64,000 nt of DNA from Gigantopelta aegis (GCF_016097555.1 NC_054701.1:34375413-34439412); one strand, 5' to 3'. Positions 9,635 through 20,187 are shown, numbered from the stretch's first letter. The notes: generated by a model from the letters alone, not told the origin. Program-made: numbers and translations.

Positions 9635-12600
9635 TCAGTCAAAAAAAGACGGATCGCCCATCGGACTGGTAGTTGCATTTTTCAACTCCTCTGTCAGAAT
9701 TGTTCTCGCATTTGGCGAGTGGGCGAGTACTTTCTGCACCCTGCACACACAAACACACACACAAACACACACCACACAAACAAACACAAACACATACACA
9801 CACAAACACGCACGCACGCACACACACATGTACACGCACACAAACACGCACGCATGCACACACACACAAATGCACACGCACACACACGTATATATAAATG
9901 GTCTCTTCCTTCTAAACGAAAGAAGTAGAAAGTTAAAGGTTTTTTATTTAACAACACCACTAGAGCTTTTTGATTAATCAATTAACTTATCAGCTATAAG
10001 ATATCAAACATTTGGTAATTCTGAATTATGGTCTTCACAGGAAACCTGCTACATTTTTCCATTAGCAGCAAGGGATTTAAATATCCTTCTTTCCATAGAT
10101 AGGACAGTGTATACCATGACCTTTGATACACCAGTCACGGGGCACTCATTGAGACAAGAGAAAAACTGAAAGTACATCAGCAGATATAACCACAATATAG
10201 ACTACATTTCACAATTTCAATATGACTGACATCGAACAGTTGCTGTTACAAACAGATTTGTGGTAAGGGGCCTATCATTAAACAAACATTACTCATTCTT
10301 ACCTGTTTTATTTCAATAGGAAATTCACTCATGTGTAGCTTGGCACAGTCGATACAGAATCGTTTGGTGAAAAACAAGCTGCATTCCTGTAAATGGAACA
10401 GTGACACACATATACTACTCAAAAGAATTTAAGGGTCAGACGATATTTTCGACATTATTTTCTGAATGTCAATTATATTAGCTAGACCATAATGTCACGC
10501 ATGGTATTGTTCCATTTTGACGAAAGTGGGTCTAAGCAACCCATAAATGAATTAAAATCCACTGTCATTGACACTGTCGACTAATTCTAATGGCGAAAAC
10601 ATGCTTACATTTGCACGTAAATTAGGGTGAAAGCGAAAGGTCTGTTAAGTGCCCATAACTTGCTTTTTCACAAAGCGCTTCATTTGCACGCTTTGCATGT
10701 GTATTCCATGTTCCCAATGCTGAATTTCCGTATAATTGAAGCTTGCGTTCGTGTACGGTGCACACTCCAAATTCGACAATGGTACGACGTCAACTGAATA
10801 TTGAAGATCGAGGAAGGGCTATTGCTTGGCTTCAGGATGGCAATACGCAAAGAAATGTTGCTCTGAGACTTGGTGTCAGTCAGAGTGTCGTTGGCCGACT
10901 GTGGCAACGGTACCAAGCAACGAATTCTGTTCGATATCGTCCACATTCGGGAAGACCCTGAAGCACTACAAATAGAGAGGACCGCTACATCACCAATATG
11001 GCTCTACGTCAACGCACAACCACTGCACGCCGATTACGTGACAATCTGCGGACTGCGACTGGAACTCGAGTGTCTGATCAAACCATACGCAATCGTCTGA
11101 GAGCCAATAATCTACGCTGCCGTCGCCATGCTGTTCGACCACCACTCCTACCACGTCACAGAATGGCCAGACGTCACTGGTGCACACTTCATCTGCGGTG
11201 GCAACGTGTTCAGTGGGGTCAAGTGATGTTCACTGATGAGTCCAGGTTTAGTCTCCAGTTCAACGACGGTCGGGTTCGTGTCTACAGACGTCCTGGGGAG
11301 CGCTTCGCTGACGTTAACGTTAGACAACGTCACCGGTTCGGTGGTGGCAGCGTCATGGTGTGGGGCGACATCTCTATCCACCACAGGACCCCCTCTATGT
11401 GGTGGATGGCAATCTGAATGGAATCCGCTATCTGAATGAGATTATCCGGCCGTTGGTTCTCCCAGGCCTTCAGCAGATTGGCGGCGGGGCAGTTCTGCAG
11501 GATGACAATGCCAGACCCCACCACGCCAGGGTGGTAACGGACTTTCTCAGACAACAAGGTATTGCCAGGATGGATTGGCCAGCATATTCGCCTGACTTGG
11601 CCCCAATAGAGCACGCCTGGGATGAATTAGGCAGGAGAGTTCGGGATAACCATGCCCCTCCGGCCAACCTTCATGATCTGGGTCAACTTCTTATGGCAGA
11701 GTGGCAGGCCATTCCCCAAGAGTTCTTCAGACGTCTGATCAACAGCATGAGGCAACGATGTGTCGAGTGTATTCGCGCCAGGGGTGGATTCACACACTAT
11801 TAAACGAATGTTCTAATGTGTAAAATCCATGTTTGACAACCTTCAACTTTGACAGCATGTCATGTGACTTTCTTGTATACAGTGACGTTTATTTGTGGTT
11901 TTTTGTAAATATGGAACAATAAATTAAATTTTTGGTGTAGTTTACATCATCAATCTAATACACTCTGAAACTTATTTGGTTATAAATTTTTGACCCTTAA
12001 ATTCTTTTGAGTAGTATACATACATGTAATGTGGGGAATTGACTGGAATTTTATCATCGATCACCAGTTATAATCCGTTTACACCAACTTTCGATTACAC
12101 TATCGGTTAGAATTATATGAACATAAGAAGGATTTGAGTTATAAAAACCATGCACCTATTGTTGTGTTCACCGATATGGACCCTACAAATCACTAATTGT
12201 TACATGTAATAACCATTTTAAAAAACAAAAAATCTTTACGTACATGTAAAAGAAATAAACACCAACACCAACATATTTACATCAAGAATGAATGAATGTT
12301 TAATGACACCCCAGCATGAAAAATACATTGGCTATTGGGTGTCAAACTATGGTAAACGCAAATGTAAAGTGATGATCAATATAAAAATTCAACAGTTATA
12401 TTTACATCAAGTCCATTATCTAAACTGGAGGAACAATTTCAGTTAACATTTTCCCACATAATCGATTATGGATTTTTATAATCAATCATCACATCAATAG
12501 AGCCAAACTGATAAACCTTTGATTATAATCGATCACTGGAACATCACTAAACACACATGTAGACATTACTAATACAATTGCTCCATTAATAGTTTGTTTT

Positions 12601-14466
12601 GTTTAATGACACCACTAGAGCACATTGATTTCTTAATCATCGGCTATTGGATGTCAAACACATGGTGATTTTGACACGGTCATATAGAGGAAACCCGCTA
12701 CATTTTTCCATTAGTAGCAAGGGATCTTATATGCACCATCCCACATATAGGATAGCACATACCTTGATATACCGGTCGCGGCGCACTGGCTGGAACGGGA
12801 AACAGCCCAATGACAGGGATCGATCCAAAACCGACCGTGCATCAAGCGAGTGCTTTACCACTGGGCTACCCCCCGCCCTTGCTCCATTAACTGCTTACAT
12901 ATTTAAAAACATGATACATACATACACAGACACATATGCACTTACATAGACTCTCACCTAAAGTCAAAGTCAGTCTGAGATCTATTCCCATCAGTGGACT
13001 TTGATCCAGTCAGTGCAGCATGACTGGTATATCAAAGACTGTGGTATGTGTGCTATCCTGTTTGTGGGATGGTGCATATAAAAAATCCCTTGCTACTAAT
13101 GAAAAAAAATGTAGCGGGTTTCCTCTCTAAGACTACTTGTCCAAATTACCAAATAGTTGACATCTAATAGCTGATAATTAATAAATCAATGTGCTCTAGT
13201 GGTGTTGTTAAACAAAAAGACTTACTTTATAGGGGAATGCATCAGGTGAATGGTGGCCATATATAACTCAGTTTGAAAAAAAGAGAGTTGTTTTGTTTAA
13301 CGACACCACTGAAGCACATTAATTTATTAATCACCAGCTATTGGATGTCAAACATTTGGTAATTCTGACACATAGTTATCAGAGGAAACTCACTACATTT
13401 TTTCTGACTGCAGCAAGGGATCTTTAATATGTACTTTCCTACAGACATGAAGGCACATACCATGCATTTGACCAGTTGTGGTACACTGGTTGGAATGAGA
13501 AAAAACCCAACCAGTTGAATGGATCCACCAAGGTGGTTTGATCCTGCGATGCAAGCACCTCAAGCAAGCACTCAAACAACTGAGCTAAATTCCACCCCAG
13601 TAACTCAGTTTGACACCCAATAGCCAGTGTTTCTGCCAGAAAGAAATTTTTGGGTATGGCACTATGAAATTGAATGTGTGTGCTGAATGCAATAGGGGGT
13701 ATGGGGGTCTCCACCAGAAAGAAAATGGGTTAGGTTTTGGTTTAGTGTTAGGGTCAAGAAAATCATACAGTAATGATAAAAGAGTCATTAATTTTTTTAA
13801 AAGGTAAACTTACAAAAATTAAATCTGCAAAACATTTGGGTATGGCGCTATATCCATTGTACCCTCTGGTAGAAACCCTGATAGCTGATATGTTTTTTGT
13901 GCAGTGGGATGTCACTAAACAAAGAAAGAAAGAAATGTTTTATTTAACGACGCACTCAACACATTTTATTTACGGTTATATGGCGTCAGACATATGGTTA
14001 AGGAGCACACAGATTTTGAGAGGAAACCCACTGTCGCCACTACATGGGCTACTCTTCCGATTAGCAGCAAGGGATCTTTTATTTGCGCTTCCCACAGGCA
14101 GGATAGCACAAACTATGGCCTTTGTTGAACCAGTTATGGATCACTGGTCGGTGCAAGTGGTGTACACCTACCCATTGAGCCTTGCGGAGCACTCACTCAG
14201 GGTTTGGAGTCGGTATCTGGTCGACTGGGATCCGAACCCAGTACCTACCAGCCTGTAGACCGATGGCCTGTCACGACGCCACCGAGGCCGGTTTGTCATT
14301 AAACATTCATTCATTCTGTTGGCATTGTTGACTGAAAACTGACATGCGTAAACTCACATTAGATAAACATACTGGTTTCTGGCAGAGAGAGCAGTGTGAT
14401 CCAAGAGTAATGATGCCTCCCTCCGTGCTAAATGGATCTTTCATCACATACGCATCTTCAAGCAAT
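9635..14466 (-). CDS. CDPF1: Cysteine-rich DPF motif protein (CDPF1-like), partial
   Basis: Two exons are clear on the minus strand. Exon 14358-14466 follows an acceptor (tttttag) and ends AAT|GTGAGT; it encodes the signature YVMKDPFS and then [13 protein letters not shown]. Exon 10303-10386 lies between tttacag and CAG|GTAAGA and encodes [20 protein letters not shown] then FPIEIKQ. Joined in phase 0 these match the core of CDPF1, a small conserved animal protein of about 120 residues, probably metal-binding through its CxxC pairs; its biochemical role is not known to me. A candidate last exon is 9635-9688 ([17 protein letters not shown] then TGA), right frame but a poor acceptor. The first exon, expected to carry the start and a further CxxC, was not found between 14467 and 22431. 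Tc1 no. 3 lies in the intron between the two clear exons. Confidence 0.85.
9745..9895. repeat. CA-rich microsatellite
   Basis: About 150 bp of CACA with CG and TG interruptions. It produces spurious Cys/Val or Thr/His open frames in several phases; none is a gene. Confidence 0.9.
9940..10161 (-). repeat. SINE fragment without head
   Basis: Plus-strand text runs TTTAACAACACCACTAGAGC ... TTAGCAGCAAGGGAT ... CCAGTCACGGGGCACTC and ends there, so the tRNA-like head is missing. Divergence suggests it is older than the SINEs with intact target duplications. Confidence 0.7.
10413..12016 (+). mobile_element. Tc1-like DNA transposon no. 3 (degenerate)
   Basis: Inverted repeats start TACTACTCAAAAGAATTTAA at 10413 and end as the complement at 12016, about 27 bp matching; TA flanks at 10411-10412 and 12017-12018. 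It is 1604 bp, in the CDPF1 intron, antisense to the gene, and ends only 24 nt from the 3' splice site edge of exon 10303-10386. Confidence 0.92.
10779..11803 (+). pseudogene. Tc1 transposase no. 3, nonsense codon plus 1-base deletion
   Basis: Starts [12 protein letters not shown] with an HTH region. TGA at 10959-10961 falls where GRPRSTT is expected, consistent with a C-to-T change in a CGA Arg codon. The same frame continues through [11 protein letters not shown] (first Asp) and [11 protein letters not shown], then a five-C run at 11389-11393 appears one C short and shifts the frame into [12 protein letters not shown]. The rest is open: DDNARPHHA (second Asp) and [12 protein letters not shown] (Glu, DD34E), stop at 11801-11803. 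Confidence 0.9.
12019..12577. other. Non-coding, with a SINE-tail fragment at 12291-12390
   Basis: Contains one copy of the GAATGAATGTTTAATGACAC repeat (CCCCAGCATGAAAAATACAT follows), a tail type seen again at 23967, 24946 and, inverted, 29288. Otherwise AT-rich with ATCGATTAT-like motifs; no gene seen. Confidence 0.5.
12590..12878 (-). mobile_element. SINE with exact 12-bp target duplication
   Basis: Flanked by TTGCTCCATTAA at 12578-12589 and 12879-12890. The minus-strand order is tRNA-like head (GTAGCCCAGTGGTAAAGCAC), central GGGATGGTGCATATAAGATC, and the CACTAGAGCACATTGATT-type tail. Confidence 0.88.
12960..13230 (+). repeat. SINE copy with degraded head
   Basis: Plus-orientation copy: TGACTGGTATATCAAAGACT ... 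GGGATGGTGCATATAAAAAA ... TCAATGTGCTCTAGTGGTGT. The region before 13010 matches the head only weakly. Confidence 0.7.
13277..13600 (-). mobile_element. SINE with exact 13-bp target duplication
   Basis: Flanked by TAACTCAGTTTGA at 13264-13276 and 13601-13613. Same two-part architecture, reverse orientation, more divergent in the head than the copy at 12590. Confidence 0.85.
13624..13884. mobile_element. Possible hAT-like MITE
   Basis: Inverted ends CAGTGTTTCTGCCAGA and, on the other strand, CAGGGTTTCTACCAGA, with GGTATGGCRCTAT just inside each end. No exact 8-bp duplication survives (only ATAGC is shared), so the assignment is tentative. Confidence 0.5.
13921..14294 (-). mobile_element. SINE with leucine-tRNA-like head and alternative tail
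   Basis: Direct repeats GTCACTAAAC (13911-13920) and GTCATTAAAC (14295-14304) flank it. The minus-strand head reads GGCCTCGGTGGCGTCGTGAC then TACTGGGTTCGGATCCCAGT, with a long variable region typical of Leu or Ser tRNA. It shares the central region with the other SINEs but ends in the ACGACGCACTCAACACATTT-type tail, so heads and tails are exchanged between families. Confidence 0.85.
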
Positions 14467-14545
14467 CTAAAAATGGAATGGAAATGCAAAATGAATAAGA
14501 CTTCTGTCCAAGTTAATAAAACCAGAGAACATTGTTCAGTGCCAT

Positions 14546-14640
14546 ATCATGATTTGGGGCTGTTTAATAATTACATATCATGATTTGGGGCCGTTCAATA
14601 ATTACATATCATGATTTGGGGCCGTTCAATAATTACATAA
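14546..14640. repeat. 31-bp tandem repeat, three units
   Basis: Units begin CATATCATGATTTGGGGC and end TTCAATAATTA; three nearly identical copies, the first with GCTGTT where the others have GCCGTT. Confidence 0.85.
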
Positions 14641-15480
14641 TTCTCTAAGCCAGGCTAGCTCGATCTGCCACTCGCCAAATTCGCCAATTGCAAATTTTAA
14701 GAACAACTGGCAAATTTTATTTTAATTTGGCGAAAACAATTTATGTAATTATTGATACTTTGTTGGAAAATGCTATAAATTTTGCATTTTAAAAATAATT
14801 TGGCAAAATTTCAGATCACTCAGATCTAGCTCAGTCTAAGGGGTAGGAAGAATCATGGGATACATTAGGAATGATGAGTGGGGAGGGGGGGGGGGAGAGG
14901 TATGCAGACCTCACAGTTTAAGGGTAGCTCTCACAACTAGTTGATGGAGAGTGATTTTTAGACCATGTAAGGATGTGAAGGGTTTTTTAATCTATAGTAG
15001 TATACAGGGCCTGAACTTAACGAAAGCACCAATGGCAATTGCTGTTGTTGAGATATAAAATTAAATTTCCATAGTGCCAATGGATAAAAATTACTGCCTT
15101 CAGTAAAGCTCCTCAATAACAGCAGTGTATGCATACACCTGGTGTACATTATCTGTCAGTATTTAACATTTGTGTATTTGAAATATATCTACATACAGCA
15201 AAATAACCTTTCAGTCATGTTTGTTTGGTTTATTTTCTGTGAGAAATACCTAGGAATTTTAATTTGAAAAGCTGGTTTCTGCTTCAAAAAAATGGCTGAA
15301 TGTTTTTGTGGAATTTATAGCTGATTGTGATAGCTAATTTGATTATAAATTTGACCGTTTTACCAACAATAAAAATCAGGAAATATTGTTTTAAAAAGGG
15401 AGGGGGGGGGGGGGGGGGGGGGAACAGAATTCTGTACTACATAGGGTTACTTAAATGTATACATCATTGCATTACCAGTT
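14641..15480. other. Non-coding stretch with G tracts
   Basis: Contains a repeated TGGCAAATT/TTGGCGAA motif (14660-14810) and poly-G tracts at 14881-14894 and 15402-15421. No exon recognised; it is probably CDPF1 intron or 5' flank. Confidence 0.4.
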
Positions 15481-15492
15481 GGCTTGTTGGGA

Positions 15493-15720
15493 GTGGGACA
15501 TAGCCCAATGGTATAGCACATTCCTGATACATGGACAGTCTAGGATCGATCCTCAACAGTGGCCCATTGGTCTATTTCTCATTCATGACAACTGGTATAT
15601 CAAAGGCCATGGTATGTGCTATCCTGTGAAATGGTGGATATAAAAGATCCCTTATTTAATATGGGAAAATGTAGCAGGTTTCTTCTCTAAGACTATACAT
15701 CAAAATAACTGACAAAATAT
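15493..15720 (+). repeat. SINE copy, plus orientation
   Basis: tRNA-like head GACATAGCCCAATGGTATAG, box-B-like GGATCGATCCTC, then GGTATATCAAAGGCCATGGT and GATATAAAAGATCCCTTATT. The tail is lost after ACTGACAAAAT. Confidence 0.75.
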
Positions 15721-16164
15721 CTGAGTTACCCCATACTGGTCACAGTTAGTTTTAGGTTTTGGTCAAGGATCCCTATAGTTCTTTATATCAGTAATACCGG
15801 CAAAATGCGGACAATCTTGACCACACTGCTGGTACATTCCATTTTCTTACAATGAACACTTCATTTTATTTTCTGCAAATTGATAATGGAGACTGCAGAT
15901 AGTTCTTGAAAATCAATGTTTCTATTTTTATCCCGGTGTCACTTTAAAAACAATAACAAACAACACTCACAAAAATAGTATTTGACATCACAATGGCATC
16001 GGTCACGTGATATAATTTATTTCTTCAAACGTTTTCACTGGATACGACTACCAAATTTTGAGTAAAATGTTTCAGAATGAGAGAATAAATTTGTGTATTT
16101 TAAGAATATTTTATAATTTGATATATAACTTAATTTTTAAAAAATTAAATAAAATAAAAAATTG

Positions 16165-16650
16165 GCCATGAGAGGATAATTTGGAATAGATTTGGTTAAA
16201 ATCTGCTCATACGTGGACCATGCATGAGAAGTCAAAACCAACTCAGTCAATCAAAGGCCAGATCGGCCATCTTGGATTTTGAAACTGCCCATAAAATAAC
16301 AACTCTTAATTGGTAAATGCCATGAGAGGATCACTGGGACCGAATTTGATTGAAACCTGGCTGGTGGAACTTAAGAACTAAAAGTTCTCAGTTAATCAGA
16401 GGCCTGGGAGGCCATCTTGGATTTTGAATCAGCCACAAAAATAACAACACTTAGTAAGTCATGAGAAAATCATTTGGACTAAGTTTGATTGAAACCTGCC
16501 TGGTGGACCTTGAGAAGCAAAAAAATGTCTCTGTCAATCAGAGGCCAGGGCAGCTATCTTAATTTTAAATCTGCCCGAAAAATAACAAACTTGGTCAGGT
16601 CTATAACAGAATCATTTGGACCAAGTTTGGTTGAATCCTGCTTGATGGAA
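16165..16650. repeat. Tandem repeat of about 140-150 bp, three and a half units
   Basis: Units start CATGAGAGGATCA-like near 16167, 16319, 16456 and 16600, and each contains AATCAGAGGCC...GGCCATCTTGGATTTTGAA and ATAACAACACT. The GCCATCTTG core resembles the subrepeats of the foldback element at 38296-41894, though no long match was established. Short open frames here are by-products. Confidence 0.75.
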
Positions 16651-16967
16651 CAGGAGAAAAAAGAAAACAAGAAGAAACAAACAAATAAATTTACACTACA
16701 GTGTGGATCTCCAGATAGTGGAGGAATATAACCTAAAATAAGAAGAAGAATATAGGACCGTGAGCTTTTTAGCATATTAGTTTAGTCAAGACTATCCCAC
16801 ATACATAGAACATGTCTATCATACAGGTAAACTAATTTTGTAGCCTAAGTATCTGTCAACATGTAGCACCTATTTTTTTGTTTTAACTGTTCATGTTTTT
16901 CACTTTAAAACCATTGTTGTTTTTTTAAAGAATTATACAAGATGCAAGATGGCTGCCACTGATGATA

Positions 16968-17150
16968 GTGCAAGCTTACGGGAAGCTCGTCGCAAGCTTG
17001 CAGAAAGCTCGTTGCAAGCTTGCAGGAAACTTGTCGCAAGGTTGCAGGAAGCTTGTCGCAAGCGTGCAGGTAGCTCGTCGCAAGCTTGCAAGAAGCTCAT
17101 CACAAGCTTCCGGGAAGCTCATAGCAAGCTTGCAGCAAGGTTGTAAAAAG
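16968..17150. repeat. 22-bp minisatellite
   Basis: About eight units of GCAAGCTTGCAGGAAGCTCGTC with scattered changes. Since 22 is not a multiple of 3 and the unit lacks stops, it is open in several frames on both strands (Leu/Ala/Arg/Lys-rich), which explains overlapping open frames here. Decayed units continue to about 17260, and a GTAAAAAGGTTCCAAATACT segment is duplicated at 17143 and 17256. Confidence 0.9.
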
Positions 17151-17382
17151 GTTCCAAATACTAGCTTAAACTGAACAAGCGAGATGCTAGTTGCAAGCAT
17201 GCAAGAAACTGGTTGGAAGCTTGCTGCAAGAATGCAACAAGCAGGTCGCATGGTTGTAAAAAGGTTCCAAATACTAGCTCGAAACGCGGTAGTTACTACC
17301 ATGTAAAATGTGCTTGTACAACCTTGTCGCAAGGTAGTTACCAGCTAGTTATTAAGCTTGCAATTTTTGTTTGGGTTATGAG

Positions 17383-17667
17383 CCATCCTGCTTTATTATT
17401 GTAAGTAATTCTGTAAAACCCTTGATTAAGTAGACTAAAATCACAAAACTGACTAATTACGTCGTCCCAAAGAAAAGAAAAGTATCACTTGGGTATCGTG
17501 AGTGGTCGTTTTTGCTCGAACGTACCCTACCAACAGGCCTAATAATATGCATTTTTTTTTAAAGAAAAATACTATAACTCCATTTCATTCTATTGATGCA
17601 AATTGAAATAATTTAGTTAAATAGTTTATTATACTATCAAGTCATTTATGTTGTTTTACAAGTCAGG
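17383..17667. repeat. Direct repeat of about 285-315 bp, copy 1
   Basis: Begins CCATCCTGCTTTATTATTGT and ends GTTTTACAAGTCAGG. It recurs in the same orientation at 19872-20187 with small indels and substitutions. Copies are 2.2 kb apart. They might be LTR-like, but clear TG...CA ends with a target duplication were not found. Confidence 0.8.
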
Positions 17668-17745
17668 ATGGTGAGGACCCAGTCAGAAAATAGGTCTTTT
17701 GAGCTAGATTCTCACCCCATCCCTATAGCCCGAGTGTCCTCAAGA

Positions 17746-17787
17746 CCTCCCCTGTTTATATCATCAACAACATATAAACAGGGGAGG
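17746..17787. repeat. Perfect hairpin, 16-bp stem
   Basis: CCTCCCCTGTTTATAT and its exact complement ATATAAACAGGGGAGG are separated by about 10 bases (CATCAACAAC). Looser flanking similarity (ACCCCATCCC on both sides) suggests a small MITE or structured insert. No gene context. Confidence 0.8.
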
Positions 17788-17799
17788 GCTAGAGGAAAC

Positions 17800-19110
17800 T
17801 CGAGTTACCCCATCCCCCGAACAGACGGAAACCAAATATCGAGTATCAAGTGGATGAAATCCGAATCTAGAATACACTAGCTATAGCAATGATTACTATC
17901 AAGTGAAATGATATATATTTTTACAGCTTTATTCACATTCGTGCCTTGATCGATGTCTTATCCAACAGTTTATATGTTGGAGCTGAGACGTCCAGAACAT
18001 GATAGCGGGTGGGTTTGAAAAGATGCATTATAAATGACGAAAATACTGGTTACGGACATACGATTACCCAAGATATCGAATCCGATGGTTGAGAAGTCTA
18101 TTGTCCGTGTTCAATCGTGCGTTTTACATTTCTAACATAGAATCTGGTGTCTTAAGTATAGGCCATTATCTTATCGAGTACGCCCTTGAATTGTATTTGT
18201 TCCCGGACAACTCCGTGCTGCAAATAGGCGAAACACATTTTTGGTAAGCTTTCTCACTTTTTCATTCATTGAAAGGCCTTTTTTTTCTTTCTTTTTTTGC
18301 GTAAAAAAAGACAGATGTAATAACAATATATTGTGTGGTCTTCACAAGTTTTGCACATGGCTTGTTCGATCAAGTCTGCCGTCATGTTGGTGATACAACC
18401 GTATTATTACAAAAAGAGTTCCGTTTATTATATGCACCTGGCCAAACACATTTCCAAATACATGAATACATTTTTGTTTTTGTTTGGAGCCCTGTAGACT
18501 TCAATGTTCCTTTAAGACATAGGATAGGCGTATGCACTTATATTTGTATGGGGCCAGGCAGATTTTTGTTCAAATTAAACGAAAATGCCTAAATCTAGAT
18601 AAAAACATTTATTCAAATTGGCATTACTACCAAACAGCTACCCGGTATATGGGATTCCAAACAAATAACTAAATGGATTATAACTAATAATATGAGTAGA
18701 ATGATGGAAATACACAGTGAAACGTTTTCAGGCCAGTTCATTTTGCCTGACCGACACACACACACACCACACCCAGCTCACTTTTCCTGACCCCCCCCCC
18801 CCCCCCCACACACACACAAACAATCTGTTTCGTACTCTTATGCTTTATGACAGCGTTTATGAATTTACAAATTTGACCGGGCCCCTGAAAATTATATATC
18901 GAGACAGCCAGCCTCTGCAACAATATTGTATTTCAAACACAAATTGCAGAGTCATTCTAAACATTTCATTGTTAATTTTTTTTTTAGAGTTCACATTAAA
19001 TTTTATGACTGCCAGTTTGGATAATAAAATTATATTCTTTAAATAACGGGGCCATCTACTGATTGCCATAGCCAGTTCTTTCACGTTGATATGTCTATTT
19101 GCAATTGAAG
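17800..19110. other. Stretch with no recognised gene
   Basis: AT-rich, with a C tract and CA repeat at 18765-18820. No exon, SINE or MITE with clear ends was seen. Confidence 0.4.
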
Positions 19111-19188
19111 GCATCTCCGTCTGCCAGTGGATCCAGTCCCCCCACCCTTCCCAAACCGAAAGCTCCGCCTCCATCAATGCAAATTTCG
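19111..19188 (+). CDS. Candidate proline-rich exon (weak)
   Basis: A 26-codon open stretch preceded by AATTGAAG and followed by TCG|GTAACC. It encodes ASPSASGSSPPTLPKPKAPP then PSMQIS, richer in GC than its surroundings and typical of disordered linker or SH3-binding regions. No neighbouring exon was found on the plus strand, and the gene is not recognised. It lies between two minus-strand genes. It could be chance. Confidence 0.25.
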
Positions 19189-19871
19189 GTAACCATCAAC
19201 ACAATGGGGCAACTGTTCCACATTAACATCGTGTTGTTACTGTTTTGTAACCGGAAGATCCACCAGTGCATATCATCTTGCTTTTGTGATAGCCGGTATT
19301 TTTGGTGTGGTTCTTTTAAATATGCAATAAGATCAAACGTTGGCCTAATATGTAGTTTTTCCCCATAGTCAACTTTTGTCATAAATCAGCCTGGTTGTAT
19401 GGCACTTAGCATATCATGAACATCCAAGGTACTCCTATATTCGTTAAAAAACTGGATTTTGTCTTCAAATAATTTCGTATGTACGAAAAAATAATATGGT
19501 AGGAAATAAAATTAAATTTAACCTAGTACAAATATTAGAACGATCAGAAACACGTTTAATATAAAGCCACTAATATTTTATGCAGAAAAATATATTTGAT
19601 ATGTAATTACAATCGTTAAAAAGTCTGTTAGTTGATAACATCTTAAAAATTGCAGCAAACTCTGAAATGGTCCTTTAACCCATGTACTGAAATAATAATC
19701 AGAGTGTTTTCTTGGTTAATTGGTCTTTTCTTTCCGTGGCCTATTCCTGTGGTTCCTTATTGTCAGGTGTATATTTAGACGGTCCCCAGACATTGTCTAG
19801 ACACACTAAAAAGACGTGCCTCTTTTATTAAGATCACAGGATACCCCTCAAATCGTAATGGACATTATCAG

Positions 19872-20187
19872 CCATCCTGCTTTATTACTGTAAGTAATTC
19901 TGTAAAACCTTTGATTAAGTAGACTTTCCCCATCTAAAATCACAAAACTGATCAATTATATTGTCCCAAAGAAAAGAAAAGTATCACTTGGGTATCGTGA
20001 GTGGTCGTTTTTGCTCAAATGTACTCTACCAATAGGCCTAATAATATGCATTTTTTCTTTGGATTTAAAAAAAAAAGAAAAATACCATAACTCCATTTCA
20101 TTCTATTGATGCAAATTGAAATTTATTTAGTTAAATAGTTTATTATAAGAATACTATCAAGTCATTTATGTGGTTTTACAAGTCAGG
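19872..20187. repeat. Direct repeat, copy 2 of the 17383-17667 unit
   Basis: Same start (CCATCCTGCTTTATTACTGT) and end (GGTTTTACAAGTCAGG). It differs by a few substitutions, an insertion TTTCCCCATC near 19926 and extra A-rich bases near 20065. Confidence 0.8.

Noticed and set aside
9635..9981. Cys/Val/Arg-rich frames on the minus strand
   Set aside because: Mostly a CA microsatellite. Only the last 18 codons are kept, as a weak CDPF1 exon candidate.
16949..17332. Overlapping Ala/Lys/Arg/Leu frames (65-118 residues)
   Set aside because: Explained by the stop-free 22-bp minisatellite; no start context or family.
19095..19382. 95-residue minus-strand open frame
   Set aside because: No recognisable family and no start context; the plus strand of the same DNA has the more exon-like proline-rich stretch, itself weak.
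17383..20187. LTR retrotransposon
   Set aside because: The direct repeats lack clear TG...CA ends with a target duplication, and no gag, pol, primer-binding site or polypurine tract was seen between them.
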